DNA of 35,798 bases from Gammaproteobacteria bacterium. GTDB lineage: Bacteria; Pseudomonadota; Gammaproteobacteria; JAGOUN01. This document shows positions 1-7,593 of this stretch, one piece after another (position 1 is the stretch's first letter; the number at the start of each line of letters is the position of its first letter). The stretch spans positions 1 to 35,798 of the forward strand of contig JAGOUN010000010.1 in the NCBI GenBank assembly GCA_018061255.1, written 5' to 3'. The notes under the pieces are model-generated. The model did not search any database and was not told the origin of the DNA. It saw only the letters and a program-made list of their open reading frames with translations. Position numbers and translations under genes: made by a program.

Positions 1-123
1 AGCTGCCTCGTTGTATGTTACATCGTTTGCGATTGTATTTACTTGTAATACGTTTTACGAGATTACTACGTGCTCGGCATGCGGCTCGGGTTTCGCTATT
101 CACGTCGAAGCCAGAACGCCCCC
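1..123 (-). ncRNA. ssrA: tmRNA (ssrA), 5' part, cut by window edge
   Basis: Read on the minus strand from about 123, this begins with a G-run and CTGGCTTCGACGTG, then GCGAAACCCGAG, GCATGCCGAGCACG, CCTCGTAAAA-like and AATCGCAAACGATG blocks. These are the conserved 5' segments of gammaproteobacterial tmRNA. tmRNA rescues stalled ribosomes and adds a degradation tag. The resume codon is GCA at 30-28, and the tag reads ANDVTYNEAA before the window ends, matching the usual AND...AA pattern. The 3' half (pseudoknots 2-4 and the acceptor arm) lies outside the window. The exact 5' nucleotide is uncertain by a few bases. Confidence 0.93.
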
Positions 124-162
124 ATCGGACTTGGAATGATAACACAGATTGCAAATAATTAA

Positions 163-341
163 ACCTAAATTCAGCAGTTGGAAACGTAGCGAGCGAGCTT
201 AAAGCGCTGAAGATAAGCGGTGTTATTGAAATTTTTTCCGAAAGCAGTGCCCACCTGCACGGTGAGGAAAAAATTTCAATAACACCGATTAGATTCAATG
301 CATTAAGCTTGTGTAGTAGTTTTTAACTGCTGAATTTAGGT
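163..341. repeat. Nested-palindrome element (MITE-like)
   Basis: The 179-bp segment is bounded by perfect 17-bp inverted repeats (163-179 and 325-341, ACCTAAATTCAGCAGTT and its complement). Inside is a second perfect 22-bp inverted repeat (218-239 and 266-287, reading CGGTGTTATTG... and its complement). The central loop holds a further small GTGC/GCAC hairpin. No reading frame is apparent. Its structure resembles a non-autonomous miniature element or a structured intergenic repeat. It lies just upstream of the tmRNA 5' end, so it could affect the ssrA promoter. No clear target-site duplication is seen; GAATTTAGGT recurs near 483-492. Confidence 0.7.
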
Positions 342-374
342 ATCCCCTACAAATTTAATGGCAACCAAACGAAG

Positions 375-456
375 TGTCATTCCTGCGAAGGCAGGAACCT
401 AGTCTTATCAATGAGTTAAAAATTCTGACTGGGCCCCAGCCTGCGCTGGGGTGACA
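375..456. repeat. REP-like palindromic repeat
   Basis: The segment runs from TGTCATTCCTGCGAAGGCAGG to the mirror-image CCCCAGCCTGCGCTGGGGTGACA end. About 27 bp at each end form imperfect terminal inverted repeats, and each end also folds on itself (CCTGCGAAGGCAGG and CCCCAGCCTGCGCTGGGG). Elements with TGTCATTCC...GGTGACA ends are common dispersed intergenic repeats in many gammaproteobacteria and alphaproteobacteria. It sits downstream of the rnm stop codon and could also act as a transcript end. Confidence 0.7.
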
Positions 457-491
457 CCCGCCCTGGTTTATGTAGCGGATACGAATTTAGG

Positions 492-1313
492 TTAAAGCAT
501 ATCTGAAATAAGCCTTCCCTCCACCGGAATAAGAAAGCTGGCTTTACCTAACTCATTATAAGCGCAAGGCTCATGGAAATCTGAACCAATAGACATCGCT
601 AAATCAAGCTGGATAGCTAATCGCGACATTAATAGTTGATCCGATTTGTTTTGATTAGTAGTGGCAACTTCAATGCCCTCGCCGCCTGCAGCTTTGAATT
701 CTTCGAGCATAGTGGTAGTTTTTTTCAAAGTCAGGTCATAGCGACGTGGATGAGCGATCACGGGGAGCCCGCCGGCATCACGAATCAACGCCGCTGCATC
801 GGCCAATGACATCCATTCGCTTTTAAAATATCCAGCTTTGCCGCGACCTAAAAATTGCTTGAAGGCTTTACCTGGAGCAGTCGCGTACCCTTTGCTCACA
901 AGGTAACGCGCGAAGTGTAATCTTCCTGGAACGCCTTTTACTTGCCTAAAGACTCCCTCTTCGACCCCAGGAATACCAAACTTAGTTAGTTTTTTAGTGA
1001 TTTGTTCAGCACGTTCTTGTCTATCACGCATAACGCCGTCAAGCTTTTCACGTAGCGGTTGATGCATCATATTTACATTCAACCCAATCATATGGATAGT
1101 TTGCTCACGCCAGAGACATGAAACCTCAATTCCAGGAATAATTCTAATAGCATGGGATTTTGCAGCAAGAATGGCTTCATCAATCCCCATTAAGGTGTCA
1201 TGGTCGGTTAAAGCCAGGACATCAACTTGTTTTTCAACCGCGCGCTGTACGAGCTCCGCCGGGGATAAAACACCGTCAGAGTAATAGGTATGGGTATGGA
1301 GATCAATTTTCAT
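492..1313 (-). CDS. rnm: PHP-domain 5'-3' exoribonuclease / nucleotide phosphoesterase Rnm (YciV)
   Basis: The 273-residue protein starts MKIDLHTHTYYSDG, the first metal-binding motif of PHP phosphoesterases. It continues with LTDHDT (about residues 36-41), PGIEVSC (60-66), a mid-protein VIAHPRRY and a C-terminal GSDFHEP. Together these His/Asp residues form the trinuclear metal site. E. coli Rnm (YciV/RnaAM) trims 5' ends of 5S and other rRNAs and hydrolyses 3',5'-nucleotide bisphosphates. Length and motifs fit the whole family member. It is divergent from yciB, its usual neighbour in gammaproteobacteria. The precise substrate is inferred from the family. Confidence 0.9.
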   Translation of the reverse strand: MKIDLHTHTYYSDGVLSPAELVQRAVEKQVDVLALTDHDTLMGIDEAILAAKSHAIRIIPGIEVSCLWREQTIHMIGLNVNMMHQPLREKLDGVMRDRQERAEQITKKLTKFGIPGVEEGVFRQVKGVPGRLHFARYLVSKGYATAPGKAFKQFLGRGKAGYFKSEWMSLADAAALIRDAGGLPVIAHPRRYDLTLKKTTTMLEEFKAAGGEGIEVATTNQNKSDQLLMSRLAIQLDLAMSIGSDFHEPCAYNELGKASFLIPVEGRLISDML

Positions 1314-1380
1314 TTCAGGAACACTGCCACTTATATTAGGGCTATGATAGACTGGAAACCATCAAAGTTGTGAGGTTTTT

Positions 1381-1944
1381 ATGCAAATTTTCTACGATTT
1401 ACTGCCCTTATTCTTATTTTTCATCGCTTATAAGTTTTTAGGCATTTACTCCGCTACTGCAGTTGCCATCGCCGCAACTCTGGCGCAAGTTGCCTATACT
1501 CGAATTCGCTATAAAAAATATGAAATTATACAAGTGGTTACCTGTGTGATGATTGTTGTATTTGGCGGTATGACTCTGATTTTACACAATCCCATTTTTA
1601 TTAAATGGAAACCAACCATGATTAACTGGATCTTAGCAGTTGTCTTCCTGGGCAGCCAATATTTTGGCAAAAAATCCATCATTGAACGCCTGCTGCATGA
1701 AAAAATCGATGCACCCCAACATGTTTGGAAAACTTTGAACACCATGTGGATCAGCTTTTTTCTTTTTATTGGCACATTAAACATTATCGTTGCTTACAAT
1801 GTTGATACCGATACCTGGGTGAATTTCAAAGTATTTGGCATGTTCGGTTTAACTCTCGTATTTGGACTTATTCAAACGATGTATTTATCCAAACACTTAA
1901 AAAAACCAGCAAAAGTAATAGAAAAAAATCATGACAACCATTGA
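1381..1944 (+). CDS. yciB: Inner-membrane septation protein A family (YciB)
   Basis: The 187-residue protein is very hydrophobic with five or so membrane segments, starting MQIFYDLLPLFLFFIAYKF, which is the typical YciB/IspZ N terminus. It also carries KPTMINWILAVVFLGSQ and the basic C-terminal end seen in the family. YciB is an inner-membrane protein linked to cell-envelope synthesis and septation; its biochemical role is not settled. The 3' end overlaps the downstream bolA start by 14 nt, so the two are probably co-translated. The gene is divergent from rnm. Confidence 0.92.
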   Translation: MQIFYDLLPLFLFFIAYKFLGIYSATAVAIAATLAQVAYTRIRYKKYEIIQVVTCVMIVVFGGMTLILHNPIFIKWKPTMINWILAVVFLGSQYFGKKSIIERLLHEKIDAPQHVWKTLNTMWISFFLFIGTLNIIVAYNVDTDTWVNFKVFGMFGLTLVFGLIQTMYLSKHLKKPAKVIEKNHDNH

Positions 1945-2194
1945 GTTAATTCGATCACGCGTTACAGCATTATTGTCACCGACACACCTTGAAATTGTCG
2001 ATGACAGTCATAAGCATGCCGGTCACGCCGGCAATACCGGCGGCGGTCACTTTACGTTAATTATTACTGCTGAAAAATTAAATGGCCTTTCGAAATTAGA
2101 AAGTCACCGCTTAATTTATTCAGCAGTCAATGATTTAATACCAAAAGAAATTCATGCGCTCTCCATTAAGATTATGAATAAGCCTGTCGAATAA
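1931..2194 (+). CDS. bolA: BolA family protein
   Basis: The 87-residue protein has the BolA fold signatures: [13 protein letters not shown] near residues 22-34, GGGHFTLII, the [17 protein letters not shown] helix and the closing IHALSIKIM. BolA proteins pair with monothiol glutaredoxins in iron-sulfur cluster handling, and E. coli BolA also acts in stress-related regulation. The conserved Cys/His pattern is His-based here. It overlaps yciB by 14 nt upstream, and its last 23 nt overlap the 3' end of aroC on the other strand. Which BolA subgroup it belongs to cannot be fixed by eye. Confidence 0.9.
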   Translation: MTTIELIRSRVTALLSPTHLEIVDDSHKHAGHAGNTGGGHFTLIITAEKLNGLSKLESHRLIYSAVNDLIPKEIHALSIKIMNKPVE

Positions 2195-3179
2195 GCATAT
2201 AATCTATCAACACCAACGCCAGCATAGCCTCAACAATCGGCACTCCACGTATGCCAACGCAAGGATCGTGCCGCCCAGTTGTAATAATTTCAACTTCTTC
2301 GTTCATAGTTGTAATCGTTTTAGCAGGCAAAGTAATGCTAGAAGTGGGTTTAAAAGCAACCGACGCTTTAATCGTCTGACCGGAGCTAATGCCACCTAAA
2401 ATTCCACCTGCGTGATTGGAAAGAAATCCTGTGGCATCCATTTCATCACGATGTTCACTGCCTTTTTGTTCGATGCAGGCAAAGCCATCACCAATTTCTA
2501 CGCCCTTTACCGCGCCAATACTCATCAATGCTTTCGCGATCTCTGCATCTAAGCGATCGAATATCGGCTCACCTAATCCTACTGGAACATTTGTCGCTAC
2601 AACATCAACACGTGCGCCGATAGAATCGCCATCACGGCGTAATTGGGTAATTAATTTTTCTAATTCATTTGTATTATGTTCTGTAACATGCAAAGAACCC
2701 ACTTGCGATAAAACCGCTTTAATTTCTATACCACATGTCTCACGTAAATATTTTTTAGCAATCGCACCCGCTGCAACACGTAAAACAGTTTCACGTGCAG
2801 AAGCACGTCCACCACCACGATAATCTCTTATTCCATATTTCTTAAAGTAAGTATAATCCGCATGCCCCGGGCGAAATTTATCTTTAATATCTTCATAATC
2901 ACTCACACGTTGATCAGTATTTTCAATGAATAATCCAATTGGCGTTCCCGTGGTCACGCCCTCAAAAACACCCGAGATAATTTTAACTTGATCTTTTTCT
3001 CGGCGCTGTGAAGTATACTGCGATTGCCCGGGACGACGTCGATCGAGCTCTGGTTGAATATCTTGTTCACACAGTGGCATACCTACTGGACAACCATCGA
3101 TAATTGCCATATAGGCAGGCCCATGACTCTCGCCACAGGAGGTTAGCTTAAATAAATTTCCGAATGAATTACCAGGCAT
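2172..3179 (-). CDS. aroC: Chorismate synthase AroC
   Basis: AroC makes chorismate from 5-enolpyruvylshikimate-3-phosphate using reduced FMN, the last step of the shikimate pathway. The 335-residue product contains the family signatures [18 protein letters not shown] at the N terminus, [36 protein letters not shown] in the middle and [17 protein letters not shown] near the C terminus. It is about 15-30 residues shorter than many bacterial homologues, all at the C-terminal end, which stops at RQAYS. Its start lies 11 nt inside prmB, so the pair is likely translationally coupled. It converges on bolA with a 23-nt overlap. Confidence 0.97.
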   Translation of the reverse strand: MPGNSFGNLFKLTSCGESHGPAYMAIIDGCPVGMPLCEQDIQPELDRRRPGQSQYTSQRREKDQVKIISGVFEGVTTGTPIGLFIENTDQRVSDYEDIKDKFRPGHADYTYFKKYGIRDYRGGGRASARETVLRVAAGAIAKKYLRETCGIEIKAVLSQVGSLHVTEHNTNELEKLITQLRRDGDSIGARVDVVATNVPVGLGEPIFDRLDAEIAKALMSIGAVKGVEIGDGFACIEQKGSEHRDEMDATGFLSNHAGGILGGISSGQTIKASVAFKPTSSITLPAKTITTMNEEVEIITTGRHDPCVGIRGVPIVEAMLALVLIDYMLIRQAYS

Positions 3180-4071
3180 GAAGCAGATCCTTTTTACTTA
3201 ACATAAAAACCCCCTCTCCGCCCATTTCAAACTCCAACCAAATAAAAGGCAGATGAGGATAATGCTCTTCCATGATTTGCCAAGTATTGCCTACTTCAAC
3301 AATTAAAATTCCATCATCATTCAAATGGCACTCAGCTTGTTTCAAAATTTGATCAACAATATCTAAACCTAGCGCCCCTGAAACCAAAGCCATCGTAGGC
3401 TCATGCTCAAACTCATTGGGCAAGGATTGCATTTCTTCTTGGCTGACATAAGGGGGATTGCTGACAATAATATCGTAGCGTTTGCCAGTGACAGGATTAA
3501 ATAAATCTCCCTGTAAAAGATGAACGCGATTCGATAACTCATGTTGCTTCACATTAATTTCTGCGACATCCAATGCATCTTGAGATAAATCCACAGCATC
3601 AATGTTTGCGTTTTCAAATGCATAAGCACAAGCAATGGCAATACAACCGCTACCGGTACACAGATCTAAAACATCAACAACGGTTTCTGAATTAATCCAC
3701 GGTTCAAAATAATTACAAATTGTTTCCGCTAAAGGCGAGCGTGGAATCAGCACTCGCTCGTCAACATAAAATGGCAATCCACAAAACCAGGCTTTATGCG
3801 TTAAATACGGCACAGGAATGTGTTGATTGACTCGCTGATGGATAAGAGCAAGCAATTGTTCTGGATACTCAAGTGTTATATTTTGCAAAACTTCATCACT
3901 CATATCATGCGACAAATTAAGCGCGTCTATAACTAATGCATAAGCTTCATCGCGCGCATTGTCCGTACCATGGCCGTAAAAAATATCCGACTGTGCGAAC
4001 AATTGGTTCGCATATTCAATCGCTTGTAATGGATTATGAAGAAGCATAGGTAACACCACAGATAAAAACAC
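3169..4071 (-). CDS. prmB: Ribosomal protein L3 N5-glutamine methyltransferase PrmB
   Basis: This is an SAM-dependent methyltransferase. [10 protein letters not shown] (136-145) is the SAM-binding loop and NPPYV (205-209) is the catalytic signature of glutamine N5-methylases. [13 protein letters not shown] near residue 31 and [10 protein letters not shown] near 107 are typical of PrmB rather than PrmC/HemK. PrmB methylates a glutamine of ribosomal protein L3. The operon order prmB-aroC beside an Smr gene matches many gammaproteobacteria. Neither the ATG at 4071 nor the in-frame ATG at 4047 has a good ribosome-binding site; the later start (MLLHNPLQ) is plausible. Confidence 0.93.
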   Translation of the reverse strand: MFLSVVLPMLLHNPLQAIEYANQLFAQSDIFYGHGTDNARDEAYALVIDALNLSHDMSDEVLQNITLEYPEQLLALIHQRVNQHIPVPYLTHKAWFCGLPFYVDERVLIPRSPLAETICNYFEPWINSETVVDVLDLCTGSGCIAIACAYAFENANIDAVDLSQDALDVAEINVKQHELSNRVHLLQGDLFNPVTGKRYDIIVSNPPYVSQEEMQSLPNEFEHEPTMALVSGALGLDIVDQILKQAECHLNDDGILIVEVGNTWQIMEEHYPHLPFIWLEFEMGGEGVFMLSKKDLLHAW

Positions 4072-4148
4072 ACCATTAAAACATGAGAAGCCTCTACCAT
4101 CAATCGTAAAAATTCGTTAGTATTCCGCAAACCACATAGCAGCGCACC

Positions 4149-4709
4149 ATGAAAACGCAAGATAGTGATGAAATCGCCGACATAGCCGCATTCCACCAAG
4201 CCATGCGTGATGTTGTTCCTATCAAGAAAAAGTCCTCTTTTGTGACACTAAAAAAACCAGCACCATCACATCATCGATCAGAATTTGTTCGAGATCTTGA
4301 AAGAGATACACCACCTACTCTATCTCCCTCAGAGTATTGCTCAAAAATATTACCCGACACCTATTTATTTGCTGCAGACTCAAGTTTAGGCAATAAAATC
4401 CTTCGCAAATTCAAGCAAGGGCAATATAATCCCGAGGCAACATTAGACCTGCATGGTTTTACGGTAAATCAAGCGGCACTGACACTAGATAGATTTATAC
4501 AACAAAGTATTCACCAAGGTTATCGCGTGCTTTTGGTGATTCATGGTAAAGGCGCGCAAGCAATTTTAAAAACTCAGGTAAATTATTGGCTAACAGACCA
4601 TCCGCGTGTGCTCGCGTTTTGTTCCGCTAAACCTAAACATGGGGGAGTAGGTGCAGTTTACCTCCTATTAAAAAGACAAACATCAGCAGGAGATCACTTT
4701 GAAAAATAA
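4149..4709 (+). CDS. Smr-domain nuclease-like protein (SmrA/SmrB type)
   Basis: The 186-residue protein has a charged N-terminal extension and a C-terminal Smr domain (about 95-178) with LDLHG (99-103), HGKG (132-135) and GGVGAVYLLLKR. Smr proteins are small endonucleases; E. coli SmrB cuts mRNA at collided ribosomes. Position next to prmB-aroC is where smrB lies in E. coli, but HGKG and GGxGAxY, and the N-terminal HQAMRDVVPIK, look more like SmrA. I therefore leave the symbol open. The 3' end overlaps udk by 11 nt. Confidence 0.85.
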   Translation: MKTQDSDEIADIAAFHQAMRDVVPIKKKSSFVTLKKPAPSHHRSEFVRDLERDTPPTLSPSEYCSKILPDTYLFAADSSLGNKILRKFKQGQYNPEATLDLHGFTVNQAALTLDRFIQQSIHQGYRVLLVIHGKGAQAILKTQVNYWLTDHPRVLAFCSAKPKHGGVGAVYLLLKRQTSAGDHFEK

Positions 4710-5331
4710 TAAAACAATTGTTATTGGCATATCTGGGGCTTCAGGCTCAGGAAAAAGTCTCTTGGCGAATAATATTGTAAACGAGCTAGGGACAGACCAA
4801 GTTGCTGTAATCTCCGAAGATTCTTACTATAAAGATCAGAGCCACCTTCCCTTCGAAGAACGCACTAAAATTAACTACGACCACCCTAATTCAATTGATC
4901 ATTTATTGCTCAGTGAACATTTGGCAAAGCTGCAAAACTGGGAAAGCGTAGATATCCCTCTTTATGATCACTCACAGCATATTCGTAAAACAGAAACAAA
5001 AAGAGTCGGCGATCACCGCATTATTGTTTTAGAAGGAATTTTGCTATTTGTAGACCCTGAACTCAGAAATAAAATGAATATCAAAATCTACATGGATACC
5101 CCATCGGATATTTGTCTCATTCGCCGTCTACGACGCGATATTGTTGAACGCGCTAGAACATTTGATTCAGTTATTGAACAATATGAATCGACCGTCCGCC
5201 CTATGTATTTGCGCTTTATTGAACCATCTCGCTTACATGCTGACCTCATCGTTCCTCGTGGCGGTGAAAACCGTATCGCGATTGATATGATTAAAGCAAA
5301 AATGCGTGAATTGCTAGGAAATGACGCTTGA
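4699..5331 (+). CDS. udk: Uridine kinase
   Basis: The 210-residue product phosphorylates uridine and cytidine to their monophosphates in pyrimidine salvage. It has a P-loop GASGSGKS (13-20), the SEDSYYKDQSHLPFEER region and NYDHPNSIDH that bind nucleoside, LEGILLF, and the RRLRRDIVERAR lid segment. Length matches E. coli Udk (213). The start codon is TTG at 4699, supported by AGGAG at 4688-4692; no nearby ATG fits. It overlaps the Smr gene. The tRNA-Asn promoter lies across its stop codon. Confidence 0.96.
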   Translation: MKNNKTIVIGISGASGSGKSLLANNIVNELGTDQVAVISEDSYYKDQSHLPFEERTKINYDHPNSIDHLLLSEHLAKLQNWESVDIPLYDHSQHIRKTETKRVGDHRIIVLEGILLFVDPELRNKMNIKIYMDTPSDICLIRRLRRDIVERARTFDSVIEQYESTVRPMYLRFIEPSRLHADLIVPRGGENRIAIDMIKAKMRELLGNDA

Positions 5332-5356
5332 CCATCGCCAGATAGGCGTTTACTAT
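5328..5356 (+). promoter_or_regulatory. Promoter of tRNA-Asn
   Basis: A -35 box TTGACC (5328-5333) and a -10 box TACTAT (5351-5356) are separated by exactly 17 bp. They are followed by the GC-rich discriminator AGCGCC, the hallmark of stringently controlled stable-RNA promoters. The expected start is near 5363, 10 nt before the mature tRNA. The -35 box overlaps the udk stop codon. Confidence 0.7.
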
Positions 5357-5372
5357 AGCGCCTCTTTAGAGT

Positions 5373-5448
<76 letters not shown>

Positions 5449-5494
5449 TTTATATAGCTGATGTATCGCAATAGCCCCTTCCTCAATTCAAATA

Positions 5495-5520
5495 AAAACC
5501 TCTTTACTTAAGAAGGTTTT
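5495..5520. terminator. Bidirectional intrinsic terminator
   Basis: AAAACCT (5495-5501) and AGGTTTT (5514-5520) form a stem between tRNA-Asn and the 3' end of gloA. On the minus strand the hairpin is followed by a T-rich stretch, so it could end the gloA transcript. On the plus strand it could end the tRNA transcript. The stem is A/T rich, so strength is uncertain. Confidence 0.5.
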
Positions 5521-5533
5521 ATCTATCCAAATA

Positions 5534-5920
5534 TTAGGCGCCCCTCTCAATCAACTCGATTTTATACCCATCCGGATCTTCAATAAATGCAATAACTGTA
5601 GTGCCGTGCTTCATTGCTCCCGGCGCACGCGTAACTTTACCGCCTTTATGGGTAACCAACTGACATAAACCATAAATATCAGAGACATGCAGTGCAATAT
5701 GACCAAATCCATTGCCAATATCATAATGCGATGTGTCCCAATTATAAGTTAACTCAATCAGTGCTGTTGTTGGCTCGGGACCGTATCCTACAAAAACCAA
5801 GGTAAATCTTCCTTCTGGATAATCTTTTCTTTTGATTATTTGCATACCTAAAACATCAGTATAAAATTGAATAGACTTTTCTAAGTTACCAACTCTTATC
5901 ATCGTATGTGCAATTCTCAT
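5534..5920 (-). CDS. gloA: Lactoylglutathione lyase (glyoxalase I)
   Basis: GloA isomerises the methylglyoxal-glutathione hemithioacetal to S-lactoylglutathione. The 128-residue protein begins MRIAHTMIRVGNLEKSIQFY, and its metal ligands fall at H5, E56, H74 and E122, the same positions as in E. coli GloA (Ni2+ type). FIEDPDGYKIELIE closes the second betaalphabeta-betabetabeta module. The next enzyme of the pathway, gloB, is about 3.6 kb away on the other strand. It lies 15 bp downstream of the 178-residue gene and may share its transcript. Confidence 0.97.
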   Translation of the reverse strand: MRIAHTMIRVGNLEKSIQFYTDVLGMQIIKRKDYPEGRFTLVFVGYGPEPTTALIELTYNWDTSHYDIGNGFGHIALHVSDIYGLCQLVTHKGGKVTRAPGAMKHGTTVIAFIEDPDGYKIELIERGA

Positions 5921-5935
5921 TATTTATTCTCCTGT

Positions 5936-6472
5936 TCATTCGATATTTTTTATAACTATATTTTCATTTGTCTCGCCGTCGATAATGGTATAAAGCAATT
6001 GATAAGCCACACGCCAACGATGCCCCATCGCCGTGATGAGGGACACTGTTTTTTGATTTAAACCTTGTATGCGCCCCACCACCACTTCGCCATTTTTATT
6101 ATTAAATCCTACCCACTGCCCGACACTGAGTTCATTTTTATGCAAGCCTTTTTGCGCTGGATTTCTAAAATCAAATTCTCGGCTATCTAGCTTCAGCCAA
6201 TGATAGGGAATAAGCCATTGTTTGAGGTCACAAGAATTTTGAACTAACACTTTCTTTTGCTGTTTCTTTAACACACAAGCTCGCGTCAATACATTGGTAT
6301 TGGCATCAAGATATTCAATATAATCTCCTTCTTTTAACTTCTCTTTGACCGCTGCAATTCTGTTAGGGTTTTCAAGCTCATTTCGAATGGCACTCGAAAT
6401 ACGATAAATTTCAAATAAACTCGCATGTTTCAAAAAAGCTACTAATTGATTATATTCAACGACCTCACTCAA
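5936..6472 (-). CDS. Uncharacterised protein with two SH3/KOW-like segments
   Basis: I do not recognise a named family. The 178-residue protein has a helical N terminus followed by two similar beta-rich segments. The first is about 48-93 (EGDYIEYLDANTN, TRACVLKKQQKKVLVQN, ending in WLIPYHWL). The second is about 117-160 (VGQWVGFNNKNGEV, VGRIQGLNQKTVSL, ending in HRWRVAYQLL). The pattern 'G-x-V-x-F ... G-x-I/V ... K-T/K-V ... W-x-V/I-P/A-Y-x-L-L' is seen in KOW/SH3-type barrels of phage and SprT-like proteins and suggests nucleic-acid or protein binding. It overlaps the upstream glycosyltransferase gene by 4 nt. Confidence 0.75.
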   Translation of the reverse strand: MSEVVEYNQLVAFLKHASLFEIYRISSAIRNELENPNRIAAVKEKLKEGDYIEYLDANTNVLTRACVLKKQQKKVLVQNSCDLKQWLIPYHWLKLDSREFDFRNPAQKGLHKNELSVGQWVGFNNKNGEVVVGRIQGLNQKTVSLITAMGHRWRVAYQLLYTIIDGETNENIVIKNIE

Positions 6473-7524
6473 TATGCCACCCCTAGTAAGTCAAGCATTT
6501 TCTTTGCTTGATGGCCCCAAGTATAATTATTAATAAATTTTTCATACCCCGCTGCAGCAATTTTATTTCTAGCATCGTCATTTTTACTATAAAAAGATGC
6601 TTTATCGATAAATTCTTCATGGCTAGAATAGGTTTCGATTTCTTTTCCTGGCTCAAACAAATGGCGCACTTCTGGATAGTCGTCAGTTAATAAAAAACAT
6701 TTTAATGCCAAGGCTTCAAAAACACGCAAATTAACCCCAGAATCAATGCCATAAAAATCAGCTTTAGTGATATTAACAACAACTTTAGAACGAAATAATA
6801 TTTCGTAAAGCTCTTCATTTAAAAGATCCTTGTAAATACAAGCATTTTTTATCTTATCAGGGACAAACTTTTCAAGTCTTTTCCATTTCTCTGCAATGAT
6901 ACAGAGCTTTTCGTTTTCTATCCCTGACAATAGTAATAATCGGCGCAAACATGGATTGCCCACAAAGCATACATCAATATTTTTTTCCGGGACAATCGCA
7001 CGACCATGATCATAAGCAACAGCGCCATAATGCAGATATTCAATAGGCATAAAATTGAGTCGCTGCATATATCGTGCCATAGTGGATGAAAAAGAAAAGA
7101 TTTTGTCATAACGCATAAATTCATGTTGAATATACTCTCTAAATCCTCGCATAGTATGAGCATAGTTGGCAGAATCAGTTTCCCAAAGCACTAATTGAAA
7201 ACCCAATTTCTTCTTTAGCGCCTTTAAATCTTCAGAATGAACCAAGTTATGACTATAACCAAGAACAACTACAATAGTGGGTTGAATTTTAGTTATTTTT
7301 TCTTTTAACTGAGAAAAAATAAGCTTAGGATGAACATATTCTTTAGGCTTATCTCCGCGCATTTTAGAAAACATCCTTCTAATATTATACAAATATTTTC
7401 GGTCAAAATTTTTTTGACTTAAATAATATGTTTCGCTAAACACTCCTTTGAGAGCTTGGTAAAACTCGATACCCATTGGCCATCGCGAAATACCGTCAAG
7501 CAGAAGAATTCGATGCTGTTTCAT
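6469..7524 (-). CDS. CgeB-like glycosyltransferase
   Basis: A two-domain GT-B-like protein. The N-terminal half has ILLLDGISRWPMGIEFYQAL and IQPTIVVVLGYSHN with LVLWETDSAN, as in the DUF3880/CgeB group. The C-terminal half has DVCFVGNPCLRR, VVVNITKADFYGIDSGVNLRVFEALALKCFLLTD and YTWGHQAKKMLDLL, the glycosyl-transferase group 1 nucleotide-sugar-binding region. The frame is open up to 7752, but I choose ATG at 7524 because GGAG lies a few bases upstream and the conserved region begins there (352 residues). Sugar donor and acceptor are unknown. It forms a two-gene unit with the following gene and is divergent from acs. Confidence 0.8.
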   Translation of the reverse strand: MKQHRILLLDGISRWPMGIEFYQALKGVFSETYYLSQKNFDRKYLYNIRRMFSKMRGDKPKEYVHPKLIFSQLKEKITKIQPTIVVVLGYSHNLVHSEDLKALKKKLGFQLVLWETDSANYAHTMRGFREYIQHEFMRYDKIFSFSSTMARYMQRLNFMPIEYLHYGAVAYDHGRAIVPEKNIDVCFVGNPCLRRLLLLSGIENEKLCIIAEKWKRLEKFVPDKIKNACIYKDLLNEELYEILFRSKVVVNITKADFYGIDSGVNLRVFEALALKCFLLTDDYPEVRHLFEPGKEIETYSSHEEFIDKASFYSKNDDARNKIAAAGYEKFINNYTWGHQAKKMLDLLGVAY

Positions 7525-7593
7525 TTTTACTCCAATTAAGTATGTGTTCAATAATGCCACATGGCGCACATTATATTGACTTTTACCTAAGGA

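Noticed and set aside
2-140. Plus-strand open frame at the left edge
   Set aside because: It is the complement of the tmRNA 5' domain, which has clear conserved blocks.
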